Notes under the pieces: model-generated | What the model was told of the DNA's origin: nothing | The model's database searches: none | The model's input: the letters and a program-made list of their open reading frames with translations, nothing else | Translations under genes and position numbers: made by a program | Shown here: in pieces, positions 36,179 through 46,378 of the stretch | How positions within the stretch are numbered: position 1 is the first letter of the stretch | Layout of the letters: the number at the start of each line of letters is the position of its first letter | From: an uncultured Methanoregula sp. | GTDB lineage: Archaea > Halobacteriota > Methanomicrobia > Methanomicrobiales > Methanospirillaceae | Assembly (NCBI RefSeq): GCF_963678795.1 | Contig: NZ_OY787453.1 | Span: 1,178,001-1,242,000 of the forward strand | DNA length: 64,000 bases | Direction of reading: 5' to 3'

Positions 36179-36487
36179 AGGTCAACTTTACGCAGGACAC
36201 GATAAAACATTGGTATGAGAACAAAGGAACGTCCTTAGAGGTGTTTTTTCCCATTCACCCGATAGGACTGGTGACATTTCCGGATTTTTGGCCGGGTTAT
36301 CAGACTCACGGTACGGTGGATCCGTCCACCCTGTTTCCGGGTTTTCCGACCCGGGTCCCGCACGGTGGTGGACACGTGGGCCGGTATGGGAAACGTCCGG
36401 CCGGACCGGAAGAATCCAGGATTCCGGAACAACGGTTCACTGCAATAACGCCCTGGTAATGCAGGAAGGTTCAGAAAAAAATTTCAC
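36179..36487. other. Gene-free stretch
   Basis: About 310 bases between the ester-cyclase start and the tbp end. No gene with coding bias is seen; several CCGG-rich inverted pieces are present. Confidence 0.35.
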
Positions 36488-37042
36488 TTACCTGACACTT
36501 TCAAGCTTCTTTTCAAGTACGTCAAGTCCCTTCTTGACATCTTCAAGGGTCTTTCCCCCCGTGAGAATGATCTTCCCGGACGAAAAGATAAGAACAACGA
36601 TCTTTGGATCTTTGATCCGGTATACAAGACCCGGGAACTGTTCGGGTTCGTACTCGACATTTTCAACATTGAGCGTGACGGCAAGCTTGTTGAGATTGAT
36701 GTATCTGTCGAGGTTATACGAACAGACCATATTGGTTATCGCAACCCGGGGCACTTTGAGGGGTTCGATGCCTACATCTCTTAACGATTTGATCACGATC
36801 GCAAGCCCGTCTGCAAGCGCCTTGTCGTTACGGACGCCGGTGATCACAACCTTACCCGACGAGAAGATCAGGCATGCAATCTTGGGATCCGCAATGCGGT
36901 ATACCGCACCGGGAAAGCGTTTCTTATTGAGCTCGCAGTTCTCGACTTTTCCTGAAAATTCAACAAGATCAATGGATTCTGCAATGACACCGGAAGCAAC
37001 GATGTTCTCGATCTTCAATGATTCGTATTTCTTATCGATCAT
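36488..37042 (-). CDS. tbp: TATA-box-binding protein
   Basis: A 184-residue archaeal TBP made of two direct repeats. The first contains KIENIVASGVIAESIDLVEF and PGAVYRIADPKIACLIFSSG, the second PRVAITNMVCSYNLDRYINL and PGLVYRIKDPKIVVLIFSSG; both end in a KVVITG or KIILTG strand. It binds the TATA box as a saddle and recruits TFB and RNA polymerase. The length is normal and the C-terminal tail is short. Many methanogens have more than one TBP; whether this is the only one cannot be seen. Confidence 0.97.
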   Translation of the reverse strand: MIDKKYESLKIENIVASGVIAESIDLVEFSGKVENCELNKKRFPGAVYRIADPKIACLIFSSGKVVITGVRNDKALADGLAIVIKSLRDVGIEPLKVPRVAITNMVCSYNLDRYINLNKLAVTLNVENVEYEPEQFPGLVYRIKDPKIVVLIFSSGKIILTGGKTLEDVKKGLDVLEKKLESVR

Positions 37043-37301
37043 CTTCTTTCTATGACGCTCTATGGAGCATAAGATTAACGGACAACCTTTATGAGAGGTC
37101 CGGCAGATGTCACCAAAATCTGCATTCCATGGATTTTTTTAAGGACTCGATTTGGCCGGTTTCCTGCCCTGCAGTAAATCTGTGAGCATGTCACGGCAAC
37201 ACCGGTCCCCGCGGGGATGTGCAGCCATTGGCCGGTGACACCCGCAGTTTCTGGTATTCTGTTAAAACAGGGAGAGCGTTCACTTTCGCGCCGGTAACCG
37301 T

Positions 37302-37661
37302 TCATCCCGGATTGCCGCCGATTCCCTGCAGTGCCCGGAACGCGATGAGCTCCCAGATGGTCGTGGATAACCCGCAGAGAAGCGACCCGGCGGTAAAAAT
37401 GGTGAAACCGGCGATAAAAATCCGGCGGAACCCCATAAGGTCCCCCAGCCTGCCAAAGGTAAGCAGGAGGCCGGCAAGTACGAGAAGGTACGCGAGCACG
37501 ACCCAGGATACGATGCTGATGTCAACGCCAAAGGAGGATGCGATCGTGGGAAGCGAGATATTGACGATGGTTGAGTCAAGGGATCCCATGAGGGCGGAGA
37601 ACGCGATGATAAGAAGGATGATATGGTGATTACGGGTGATCTCCGCCGGTTCTTTGGGCAT
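37302..37661 (-). pseudogene. Truncated MFS drug-transporter gene (N-terminal fragment)
   Basis: About 119 residues that match the first four membrane helices of DHA2/EmrB-type transporters: MGSLDSTIVNISLPTIA, the loop GRLGDLMGFRRIF, and IAFRALQGIGG. The frame then ends NPG-stop where about 350 further residues would be expected. No continuation is seen in any frame down to 37075. It is a 3'-deleted gene and cannot make a working transporter. Confidence 0.75.
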
Positions 37662-37679
37662 ATAGAGGAGTAAACCCAA

Positions 37680-37980
37680 AATGCTCTTAAAAGTAGCTGT
37701 GGCCAGGTCCGTGGGTGACGGTGCAGCCGGGAACGGGTGCGGGATGAGTGGGGCTCTGACAGGAAGATCGCGTGCGGGTGTTCAACTCACGCAATTGTGG
37801 AGCGGAGATTACGGGCCCCGGAACCGCCGGTTCTCATTCATTCCCATAACCTTCCGGCCAGACCGCCCGTTATTACCCGGGACCCATGATCAATGACAGT
37901 CTGACCGGATTTTTCACCAGCGATTTTTTAACCGTTTCCCGCAGATTTGGATCCAATTATTGCAATCACCCTTTGTTCGC
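37680..37980. other. Gene-free stretch
   Basis: About 300 bases upstream of the broken MFS gene and downstream of the histidine phosphatase gene. No gene or clear repeat is seen. Confidence 0.35.
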
Positions 37981-38655
37981 TCATATGATATTCCGCTCCG
38001 CTTTCAATGAAAATTTTCCATCGTTATACCGGATTTCCGCTGTAGTTGTATTCAGGGTTATAACAATTCCGTTCAGGAATTCAACCGCTGTTACATTTTT
38101 TCCGAAAATACTGAAGATAATCGGGAATAACGTGATGTCATGTGCAACGACAATGAGCAGATCATTTTCACCGGCCTGTGGAAAGGATAACAGGTTGCTC
38201 AAAATTTCATCAGAATAGGTATGAGGATTACGCATCGTATCCTCAGGAATTTCCTGGCCGAGCCATCTTCTGATACCCTCGCGCCAGCCCAATTCACTCC
38301 TGAGCGTAACATAGTTGTCAGGATCTACCACCGGGCTGCCTATCTCCGGCTGGCACCCTAAGATCCGGACGCTGTCGGCCGGAGAATATCCATCACCGAT
38401 AGACCGGGCGGTCATCCTGCACCGGTGAGCGACAGTGTGCCCAAGAAGCAGGGGTTTACCGGTAAAAATCTCTGCCAGAGATTTCCCGAATGCTTCAGCC
38501 AGGCGGACTCCATCCGGGGTTATTTCAACTCCTTCGCGCAGCGGTTCAGGAATTCCGTCAAAGGAATTTCTTGCTGAATGGCGTATCAGGACTATTGTCC
38601 TCCCGCTTTCAGGGACTTCCCTGAGAAGATCCAGAACATAATCTCCGGGTTTCAT
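37981..38655 (-). CDS. Histidine phosphatase superfamily protein
   Basis: A 224-residue protein with the branch-1 signature TIVLIRHSARNS near residue 20 (phospho-accepting His in RHS instead of RHG) and the second His in LIVVAHDITLFPII near 168. R-C-R in AHRCRMTARSI fits the phosphate-pocket Arg. The substrate cannot be read; phosphoglycerate mutase-like, sugar phosphatase and protein phosphatase activities are known in the family. Single gene. Confidence 0.85.
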   Translation of the reverse strand: MKPGDYVLDLLREVPESGRTIVLIRHSARNSFDGIPEPLREGVEITPDGVRLAEAFGKSLAEIFTGKPLLLGHTVAHRCRMTARSIGDGYSPADSVRILGCQPEIGSPVVDPDNYVTLRSELGWREGIRRWLGQEIPEDTMRNPHTYSDEILSNLLSFPQAGENDLLIVVAHDITLFPIIFSIFGKNVTAVEFLNGIVITLNTTTAEIRYNDGKFSLKAERNII

Positions 38656-39627
38656 CCGCGACCACGTTCATTCAGGGCTCCTTTTTCTTTCAGGGAGATC
38701 ATAATAACAATTTTTCCCAGGATATCCACCCGGAATGCCCGGGCAGATTCGTCATGTTCCCCATTGGGTTGAGAGAATACATTTTTTTCGTTATAAGTGT
38801 TCCCAGGAAGATGACCATGTCAGTTTCCGGCAGATATCCTTTATTTAAAACAATTCACGCAGGAGAACTGCACCCCGGAACCGGGTTAACATGGGTCTGT
38901 CCGGACAACTGATCTCAGGCCGGAATGACATGAAGTATGGGTAAGTGAAAAGAGCCCTGTTCTTTCCCCCGGAAAAACCGACCTCCATATTCGTGTTCCG
39001 GCAGGGTTTTTGGGTGCCGGTGGAATAAAGTCTGTGCCAAAAATCATCGCGACCGGACGACCGTTAAAGGCCATCCGGCGAGGTGGATTTCAGACAAATT
39101 TTGGCAAACAGAGCGAAATTGGGGCATATTTTCCACAGGAACCCAATCCGGGCGATTTTACGTGTCCACCACGCAGGGCCCGGGCACCGGGAAAGAAAAC
39201 AAAGCCCGATGCGGGCTTATTTTTCCACGGGGAAATGATGGCCGGTCCCGGGGCTGGGAATGGAAGTGAATACGGGGAATTTGGCTTCGCATCCAAAATA
39301 AGGCCGCATAATGTCCGGATTGCCAATCGGACGAAGGCAGTTTTCTGAGTGGTGAAAACAGTGTCCACGTTCATAAAAAATACGGAAAATATAGGGTTTT
39401 CCCCAGATCGGGTTGATTTGATAGGATTTTGACCCTGTAATTTAGCGGGCCTGCCGCAGCCCCGTTTTTTTAGGTAGGATAAGGCACGGTCAGAATGAAA
39501 AGAATCCCTGTTTAACAGGGTACCGGAATCCCGGCCCGGGAATCCCCTTGGCAATGATGGGGACCAGGCAATCCTTTATTAGACAATCCTTCCATTCCTT
39601 CACCAATGAGAATGCCGGGGGGTTCTG
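38656..39627. other. Long gene-free stretch (about 970 bases)
   Basis: The longest gap in the window, between two divergent genes. It has T-rich spots, CCCGATGCGGGC near 39208, and open frames on both strands (for example 39010-39348 plus) without clear codon bias or ribosome sites. The stretch could hold a non-coding RNA or repeat, but I cannot pair it with another part of this window. Confidence 0.4.
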
Positions 39628-42525
39628 ATGTACTCCATCCTGTACGTGGACGATGAAGAGAGCCTGCTTGAGATCGGAAAGCTCTTCCTTGAAAAGGATG
39701 GCACGATGGCCGTCGAGATCCTCACGTCGGCCAAAGAGGCGCTGGACCGGATAGCATCCGCCCCGTTCGATGCAATCATCTCGGATTACCAGATGCCGGG
39801 CATGGATGGTATCGGGTTCCTGAAAGCAGTCCGATCGGGCTTTCCTGACCTCCCGTTCATCCTCTTCACCGGCCGGGGCCGCGAGGAAGTGGTAATCCAG
39901 GCCATCAACAACGGCGCTGATTTCTATATCCAGAAAGGCGGGGACCCCCGATCCCAGTTCGCCGAGCTTGCCCACAAGGTGAGGATGGCAGTCGAGCGCC
40001 GGCGGGCAGAACAGGCGTTGCAGCGCGAGACCAGCTTCACCCAGGCCATTTTCGACAGCGTTCCCGGTATCCTGTATCTCTATGACAGCGACGGGAAGCT
40101 GATCCGTTGGAACAGGAATCTCGAGACCATTACCGGGTATTCCGGTGCAGAACTCGGGAGCCGTCATGGTCTCGACTGGTTCCCGGATCCCGCCGACAAG
40201 CAGACCATCCGGCATGCACTAGATATTGCGAAGCGGGAAGGGCAGGCATCCGTGGAGGCACATCTCGCCACCCGATCCGGAACGCGTGTTCCCTTCTTCC
40301 TGACACTGCGGCGGCTGGATATCGGGAACCGGGTCTATTATACCGGCATCGGCGTCGATATCACCGAACGGCACAGGGCAGAGAAGGCGCTCCACGCAAG
40401 CGAGGAGAAGTTCCGGGGGATCTCCGAGCGGAGTTCCGACCTGATCTATGTGGAAGATGAACAGGGCATGATCACGTATGCCTCCCCATCCATTACACGG
40501 ATCCTTGGATACACCCAGGAGGAAGTGACCGGTGTGGCCGGCGACATGTTCGTCATGGATGAGGACCAGAAAAAGGTACGGTCCGGCAGGGATGTCAAGC
40601 GACAGGGAGGCTCGTTAGAGAACTTCGAAATCCGGGTAAAGAGGAAGGACGGATCCATTGCCGTCCTCGACCTGCAGGCAATCCCTGTTATGAAGGACGG
40701 GATATTCTCCGGCCTGCAGATGATCGGCCGGGACGTGACCGGACGAAAGAAGGCTGAGAAGGCTCTGCAGGAGAGCGAGGAGCGTTACCGCATTTTAAGC
40801 GAGCACAGCCAGGACGGGGTGTTCATGGAACAGGACGGTGCAGTCGTGTTCTGCAACCGGGCATTTGCCACGATAACCGGGTATGCGCCGGAAGAGCTCC
40901 CGGGAAAACCCATCATCGAGTTTATTGCACCGGAAGACCTCCCCCGCATCATGGACCAGTATGCCCGCTCTATGGCAGGAGAACCGATTCCCGAACACAT
41001 GGAATTTGCCCTGGTCCATGCTGACGGCAAAACCCGGATATATATCACCATGTCGGTAGGTATGGGCACCTGCCGTGATCGCCCGGCAAGCACCGGGACC
41101 ATTCGCGATGTCACCCGCGATCGCAGCCAGGTGCAGGCATTAAAAGAAAGCGAGGAGCTCTACCACACTCTCTCAGACAGCCTACCGGACTACGTGATCG
41201 TTCACCGGGGAGGAACGATCCTCTATGCCAACCGCCTTGCGGCCGGTATTACCGGCATCTCGCAGGAAGACCTTGCCGGCCACTCGATCTTCGAGTTCAT
41301 CGCCCCGGAGAGCAGGGATCTTGTTCTTAAAAAGATACAGCAGCGGGTTGAGGGAAAAACAACAGGGTGGTACGAGGTGGCTGTACAGCCCCGTGAGGGC
41401 AGGACCTCGACAGCCCTCGTCCACACAACGGAGATCCCGTACCGGGGATCACCCGCTATCCTCATCGTGATGAGCGATATCACCGCTCACAAGCAGATGG
41501 AAGCCACATTACGGGAGAGCGAGGAGCGGTTCCGCATTCTGACCGAGCACTCTCAGGACACTATCATGCTCTTTGACCGGGAGTTGCGGCACCTGTATGT
41601 CAATCCCGTTGTAGTGAAAGGGCTGGGCATTCCGCACACGGAGTTTATCGGGAAGACCCACCGGGAGATGGGGTTCCCCGAACACCTTGTCCGGCTCTGG
41701 GAAGACTCCATCCGGAAGGTTCTTGATTCCAATGTTCCCGTGGAGGTCGAGTTCCAGATCCCCGGTGGCATATGGGTAGACTGGCAGCTTGTTCCCGTCC
41801 ACGGGCCAGACGGTTCTGTTGACCAGGTCCTTGCATCGGCCCGGGTGATCACGAAACTGAAGCTCGTTGAGGAGACACTCCGGAGGGCCAGCCGCCAGGT
41901 CAACCTGCTCAACGCAATCACGCGGCACGATATTCTCAACCAGATCACCGTGATCCTGGCGTACCTGAGCCTTGCAGAGAAGAAATCACCCGGCGCCGAG
42001 ATGGAGGGATTCCTCCGGAAGCTTAAGTCCGCAGCGGAAACAATCCGGGACCAGATCGAGTTTACCCGGATTTACGAGGATATCGGTTCCCAGGAACCGC
42101 AGTGGCAGGAAGTGTCCGCAACGATTGTACAACACCCGGTACCCGATGGGATAACTCCCGTGGCAGACCTGCTCCCGGTAGAAGTCTTCGCAGATCCGAT
42201 GCTCGGCAAGGTCTTTTTCGCCCTGCTCGACAATGCTGCACGGCATGGCGTATCCGTGAGCACGATCCGGGTCTCCGGGCAGGAAGTCCCGGACGGGTAC
42301 ATGATCAGGGTTGAGGACAACGGTACCGGCATTGCTGATACCGAGAAGAAGAAGATCTTCGAACGGGGATACGGTAAGAACACGGGCCTTGGACTATTCC
42401 TCGTGAGGGAGATCCTCGCGATAACCGGCATCACCATCCGCGAGACCGGAAAAGCCGGCACCGGTGCATGCTTCGAGATCACCGTGCCGAAGGGAGCGTA
42501 CCGGTTCCCGGACCGGGCAGCATGA
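39628..42525 (+). CDS. Response-regulator/PAS-repeat hybrid histidine kinase
   Basis: A 965-residue paralogue of the kinase at 26198. The receiver opens at residue 2 (YSILYVDDEE; Asp in ISDYQMPGMDG; QKGGDP). Four to five PAS modules follow. The kinase core has the H-box ITRHDILNQITVILA with its His, then LLDNAARHG, VEDNGTGI and GLGLFLVREIL. The segment FILFTGRGREEVVIQAINNG is almost the same as in the paralogue, so both arose by duplication. A good ribosome site (GGGGGT) precedes the ATG. It is cytoplasmic, with no adjacent output regulator; signalling may run through its own receiver. Confidence 0.9.
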   Translation: MYSILYVDDEESLLEIGKLFLEKDGTMAVEILTSAKEALDRIASAPFDAIISDYQMPGMDGIGFLKAVRSGFPDLPFILFTGRGREEVVIQAINNGADFYIQKGGDPRSQFAELAHKVRMAVERRRAEQALQRETSFTQAIFDSVPGILYLYDSDGKLIRWNRNLETITGYSGAELGSRHGLDWFPDPADKQTIRHALDIAKREGQASVEAHLATRSGTRVPFFLTLRRLDIGNRVYYTGIGVDITERHRAEKALHASEEKFRGISERSSDLIYVEDEQGMITYASPSITRILGYTQEEVTGVAGDMFVMDEDQKKVRSGRDVKRQGGSLENFEIRVKRKDGSIAVLDLQAIPVMKDGIFSGLQMIGRDVTGRKKAEKALQESEERYRILSEHSQDGVFMEQDGAVVFCNRAFATITGYAPEELPGKPIIEFIAPEDLPRIMDQYARSMAGEPIPEHMEFALVHADGKTRIYITMSVGMGTCRDRPASTGTIRDVTRDRSQVQALKESEELYHTLSDSLPDYVIVHRGGTILYANRLAAGITGISQEDLAGHSIFEFIAPESRDLVLKKIQQRVEGKTTGWYEVAVQPREGRTSTALVHTTEIPYRGSPAILIVMSDITAHKQMEATLRESEERFRILTEHSQDTIMLFDRELRHLYVNPVVVKGLGIPHTEFIGKTHREMGFPEHLVRLWEDSIRKVLDSNVPVEVEFQIPGGIWVDWQLVPVHGPDGSVDQVLASARVITKLKLVEETLRRASRQVNLLNAITRHDILNQITVILAYLSLAEKKSPGAEMEGFLRKLKSAAETIRDQIEFTRIYEDIGSQEPQWQEVSATIVQHPVPDGITPVADLLPVEVFADPMLGKVFFALLDNAARHGVSVSTIRVSGQEVPDGYMIRVEDNGTGIADTEKKKIFERGYGKNTGLGLFLVREILAITGITIRETGKAGTGACFEITVPKGAYRFPDRAA

Positions 42526-42707
42526 AATAACAGCCCTCATCCGTTTTCAGGGTCCGGGTTTTCGTGGAAGCGATCGGATCAGACTGCCTCGGGAACAGGT
42601 CCGAATAAAACCCGAATGGTGGTTCGTATACCCGCACGGGGTACAATATCCGGCACTTTCACGCTGTCCGCGTACCGGTTTATCTGGCAGTCATTTGATG
42701 TTGTACC

Positions 42708-42902
42708 ATGGAATGCCTGCACAGATCCCCGGGGGACGGGGAAAAAAAGATCCGTGTCGCAAAATACGATCGTGAGAAAATAGCAAAAATCCGTGAAAAG
42801 ATCTCCATTGTCTTTGGCAGACCCAGTACGTGGGACGACGTGGCTATTTCAGAAAGATACAATATCACGCCCGATGGCGATCTGATTATGATAGTAAAAT
42901 GA
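42708..42902 (+). CDS. Possible small protein (64 residues)
   Basis: A short frame with mainly basic residues (KKIRVAKYDREKIAKIREK) and the end NITPDGDLIMIVK. Codon bias is moderate. No family is recognised and the ribosome site is weak. It lies 183 bases after the kinase stop in a gap that otherwise holds nothing. Confidence 0.35.
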   Translation: MECLHRSPGDGEKKIRVAKYDREKIAKIREKISIVFGRPSTWDDVAISERYNITPDGDLIMIVK

Positions 42903-42984
42903 TCTCCTGACGAGGAACTTCGTCCGGTGCCATTGCCGGAATCCTGTTCTCACAAACCGGGCAGGGGAAAGAAAGAGGGAAATA

Positions 42985-44406
42985 TCATCCAGCATCTCCA
43001 ATGTCTTCGAGAGAATGTCCCGTCATATCGATCCGGGTCAGCCAGGTGACGACGAAGGCGAAGATACAGATGATCCCCATGATGATGACCGTTTCCCGGA
43101 CTCCGTAAGAGGCCTTCATCAGCGGGACGAAAATGATACCGCAGGCTGCACCGACCTTGGCAATCCCTGCAGCAAAACCGTGAGCGGTTGCACGGAGCCG
43201 GGTCGGGAAGAGCTCGGCAGGGAGGAGGAACGTTGTGGCATTCGGCCCCCAGTTCTGGAGGAGATTAAAGAGGCCAAAGCCGACAAACGCGAGGGCAATG
43301 ATGGTCTGGGAGCCGGACTGGGAAGCGGCAAGGATGAACATGCCTGCCGCCATGCCGACAAACCCGGCCAGCTGGAGCCGGATCCTGCCGACCCTCTCAA
43401 CAAAGAGAATATTGAGTATGAACCCGAGGACCAAAAAGACGTCGAGCAATACCGTATACTCGGAAGAGTAGAAGTCCTGTGCAATAAAATTAAACCCGGT
43501 ACCGTTCGTGCCGATCATGGATGCGATGAGGATGGGCGTGAATATCCCTACCCCGTAAAAGGCAAAGTCCATGAAGAACCACGGGACGGTAATGAGAACG
43601 GTCCTCTTCAGGTTTTTCTTTGAGAACAGTTCGGCATACACGTTCAGGTGAGAATGCCATGCCGGCTCTTTTTCCGGCTTTGGCTGAACCACCTCTTCCA
43701 CGGGGGGCCTGACCTTCTCTTTCAGGCTGAAATCCGGTATCAGGTAGCGGACGACTCCCATTGCAAGTTTCCATTCCCTGCGCTGGATATGCCACCGGGC
43801 GCTCTCCGGGAGACCCCGCCTCAGTATGAGGATCACGATTGCCGGTATGGCGCCGGCAACAAGCATCCCCCGCCATGCCGATTCGGACGGGTGCATGGCA
43901 AGGATAAAGAGCCCGATACCGGCGGCAGCGAAGATGCCGACTGCCTGGAAACTGAACGCGGCGATCAGCATCCTGCCCCGGATCCGCTTTGGCATGAACT
44001 CACTGACATAGGATGCACAGACCGGGTAGTCCGCACCGATGCCGACACCGAGGAGGAAACGGAAGAGGATGAGTGACCAGATGTTCCAGGCAAACGCCGA
44101 CAGGACTGCAAAAACGATGAAGATGAAGAGATCAACTAAAAAAACCTTCTTCCTCCCGAACCGGTCGCACAGCCGGCCCCCGATGAGCGCCCCGAAAATT
44201 GCCCCGACAACTGCCGCTGCCCCGACAATTCCCTGTTCGAGCGGTGTGGCTGCGAACTGGACGATGATGAGCGGCAGGGCAATCGACATGACGAAGAGAT
44301 CAAACCCGTCCAGGAAGATCCCCATCGATGAGAGGAACCAGATATGGGCATGCTTCAGGGTGAACGGGGCGTCATCCATTGCTTCCGTGAGAACCGTGCA
44401 AGGCAT
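42985..44406 (-). CDS. MFS transporter, sugar/organic-anion or phosphate type
   Basis: A 473-residue protein with 12 membrane helices. MFS signatures are GGRLCDRFGRKKVFLVD between helices 2 and 3, RFLLGVGIGADYP with SEFMPKRIRGR, and LPAELFPTRLRATAHG in the second half. This pattern fits the sugar-porter/metabolite-H+-symporter group that includes phosphate and aromatic-acid carriers. A basic/acidic loop (PVEEVVQPKPEKEP) joins the halves. Substrate unknown. ATG 44406 is used; ATG 44379 (MDDAPFTLKH) is equally possible. An AAAGTATATC box on the minus strand, about 45 bases upstream, may be the TATA element. Confidence 0.85.
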   Translation of the reverse strand: MPCTVLTEAMDDAPFTLKHAHIWFLSSMGIFLDGFDLFVMSIALPLIIVQFAATPLEQGIVGAAAVVGAIFGALIGGRLCDRFGRKKVFLVDLFIFIVFAVLSAFAWNIWSLILFRFLLGVGIGADYPVCASYVSEFMPKRIRGRMLIAAFSFQAVGIFAAAGIGLFILAMHPSESAWRGMLVAGAIPAIVILILRRGLPESARWHIQRREWKLAMGVVRYLIPDFSLKEKVRPPVEEVVQPKPEKEPAWHSHLNVYAELFSKKNLKRTVLITVPWFFMDFAFYGVGIFTPILIASMIGTNGTGFNFIAQDFYSSEYTVLLDVFLVLGFILNILFVERVGRIRLQLAGFVGMAAGMFILAASQSGSQTIIALAFVGFGLFNLLQNWGPNATTFLLPAELFPTRLRATAHGFAAGIAKVGAACGIIFVPLMKASYGVRETVIIMGIICIFAFVVTWLTRIDMTGHSLEDIGDAG

Positions 44407-44930
44407 AATATGACTCTGAAACGTTGATTTGCTTCTTCTCGTCTTGAAAGTGATATACTTTTCTTTTAATTATTCACCCGTAAAATAATTGCCGGAAATG
44501 AACCAGACCCTCTGATCAGGCCCTGCCGGATGATATCCGGTTGCACCGACGGGCATACAGGGTATTCCGGTGGATCATGTCCCGGTTGACCCGGGATGCC
44601 ATGGAGTTACCGGGCAGTCCTGTTAATAACAACGGGTGGATTTTTTTTAAAGACCACAGGGCCTCATATGCACGAACGGGCGTTGTTGTAACCCGGTAGA
44701 ATTGAAGATTCGAACCATTGCGGCAGGATAAAAGGGAGTTTTCCTTCAGGTGAAAGGATATTTTTGGATCCCGGCAGATACGAAGCGTTAAACCATGAGA
44801 GCGTCATACTCTCAAAAACGTGTCAAGCGTAAAACAGCCGCTGACAACGACATGCCGGATCCGAAAGATTTTCTTTCTCCTCATGACGTGCACTGCTCTT
44901 TTTGTCCGGGAAAAAATGGGAGGCAATCGT
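44407..44930. other. Divergent gap with promoters
   Basis: About 520 bases between the MFS gene and the phosphoesterase gene. The left end has the minus-strand TATA-like AAAGTATATC near 44447-44458. The right end leads to the GGGAGG ribosome site at 44918-44923. No gene is seen in between. Confidence 0.4.
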
Positions 44931-46025
44931 ATGCACACGAATAAGGTGACAAGTTATATCCTGGTAATCTGCCTGGTTCTTACCGGATTTTCTTTTCTTG
45001 CAGGATGTACCCGGACGGGATCAGATACCACCATCGTGAAGATTGATTCGGGGAATGTTTCAGGGCCCGCGGCATCGACCGGATCGCGAACATGGAAATT
45101 CGTGGTATTCGGGGATTCTCCTGACCCCGCGGAGAACACGACAACCGGTGTAAGTCCGCAACTCAGCCTGATCGCGAACGCAGTTGCCGCAGAGAGACCT
45201 GACATGGCCCTGTATATCGGTGATCTGGTCAGCGGGTGGGCCCTGACCAATGCATCCCCTATGCAGAATAATTACACGGGCCAGTTCGGAAACTGGGAGG
45301 AGGCAGTCTCTCCCATCTATAATTATACCACTGGTTCAGGCATCCCGTTGTATATCATACGGGGAAATCACGAGGATGGCCCCGATAAAACCGATGCTGC
45401 CCTCCTCGATGCCTACCGCGCTACGGTTGCATCCGGCATGCCGGTAAACGGCCCGCCCGGGGAAGAGAAGCTGACGTACTCGTTTGCGCACAAGGGTGCA
45501 AAATTCATCCTTATCGACGATTATATAGCGCACAATGGTAAGAAAGAGACCGTGAACCAGAGCTGGGTCAACGGGCAGCTCAAAGAGGACACCCGGTCGT
45601 TCACGTTCGTCGTGGGACATTCGCCCGCGTACCTCGTGGACAATGATACGGAAGACATCCCCTACAGTCTCCCGACGCGTCCCACAGAACGTGATACGTT
45701 CTGGAACAGCATGGTGAACAACAATGTCTCTGCCTATTTCTGCGGGCATGCCCACCTGTACGTCCGGGCCGGATCTCAGGGTCTTACGCAGATCGTCAGC
45801 GGGAATGGCGGGGCACCCATGCAGGGTTTCGATCCTGCGCTTGCCAATCCGGCACTTACGCTGGAATACCCGAAAGAGTCCATTGCCCAGAATGATCAGA
45901 AAGTCGGCTACCTCGTCATAACTGTTCACGAAGACAGCAGGACATTCGAAGGGGTCCAGCAACTGTATAATACAACGACCCGGTCCTGGGAGACCGGAGA
46001 TACATTCACCCTCCGGGCCCGGTGA
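44931..46025 (+). CDS. Calcineurin-like metallophosphoesterase lipoprotein
   Basis: From ATG 44931, 7 bases after a GGGAGG ribosome site, the product is 364 residues. It starts with a signal peptide and lipobox (FLAGC). The dinuclear-metal motifs follow in order: VVFGDSPDP, YIGDLVSG, RGNHEDG, VVGHSP and FCGHAHLY. It is therefore an exported phosphatase or phosphodiesterase anchored on the cell surface. The signal peptide (VTSYILVICLVLTGFSFLAG) is almost identical to that of the carboxylesterase at 6653, also at DNA level. Single gene. Confidence 0.88.
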   Translation: MHTNKVTSYILVICLVLTGFSFLAGCTRTGSDTTIVKIDSGNVSGPAASTGSRTWKFVVFGDSPDPAENTTTGVSPQLSLIANAVAAERPDMALYIGDLVSGWALTNASPMQNNYTGQFGNWEEAVSPIYNYTTGSGIPLYIIRGNHEDGPDKTDAALLDAYRATVASGMPVNGPPGEEKLTYSFAHKGAKFILIDDYIAHNGKKETVNQSWVNGQLKEDTRSFTFVVGHSPAYLVDNDTEDIPYSLPTRPTERDTFWNSMVNNNVSAYFCGHAHLYVRAGSQGLTQIVSGNGGAPMQGFDPALANPALTLEYPKESIAQNDQKVGYLVITVHEDSRTFEGVQQLYNTTTRSWETGDTFTLRAR

Positions 46026-46142
46026 AACAGCAGCGGGACGGTGCAGAGGAAGAACCCTGCCAGCACGGGAGCGGGGGAACCCGATACGCCCGAGGCGATT
46101 TCCGGGCAGGCTCCAATATGTTATACGGTACCGGTTAGTGTA

Positions 46143-46188
46143 CCTGGCGGACTGCACATGGCCCGCCAGGATCCGGCATGCTGTTTTG
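46143..46188 (+). terminator. Hairpin after the phosphoesterase gene
   Basis: CCTGGCGG at 46143-46150 pairs with CCGCCAGG at 46163-46170; a TGTTTT run follows at 46181. It is 118 bases from the stop, so the role is uncertain. The rest of the gap 46026-46378 shows no gene. Confidence 0.35.
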
Positions 46189-46378
46189 CCACAAGAGCCC
46201 TGCTGTCATTGTTGCTTTAAAAAGATCATTGGCAGGGGCATTCTGAACGAAATTTGATCTAAAACAGCTGTTCCGGAGCATAATGTTCCATGTTTTGGAT
46301 GAAAAAGGCATGTGGAAATCATCTTCCATATATACCTTTAAAAAAAAGTTTGTAGTATTCATTCAGGTTTGATGATTA

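Noticed and set aside
39090..39554. 154-codon minus-strand frame in the long gap
   Set aside because: No ribosome site or domain, and weak codon bias; a repeat or RNA seems as likely.
44690..44730. tRNA-like stretch (ATTCGAACC)
   Set aside because: No cloverleaf or acceptor stem could be drawn around it.
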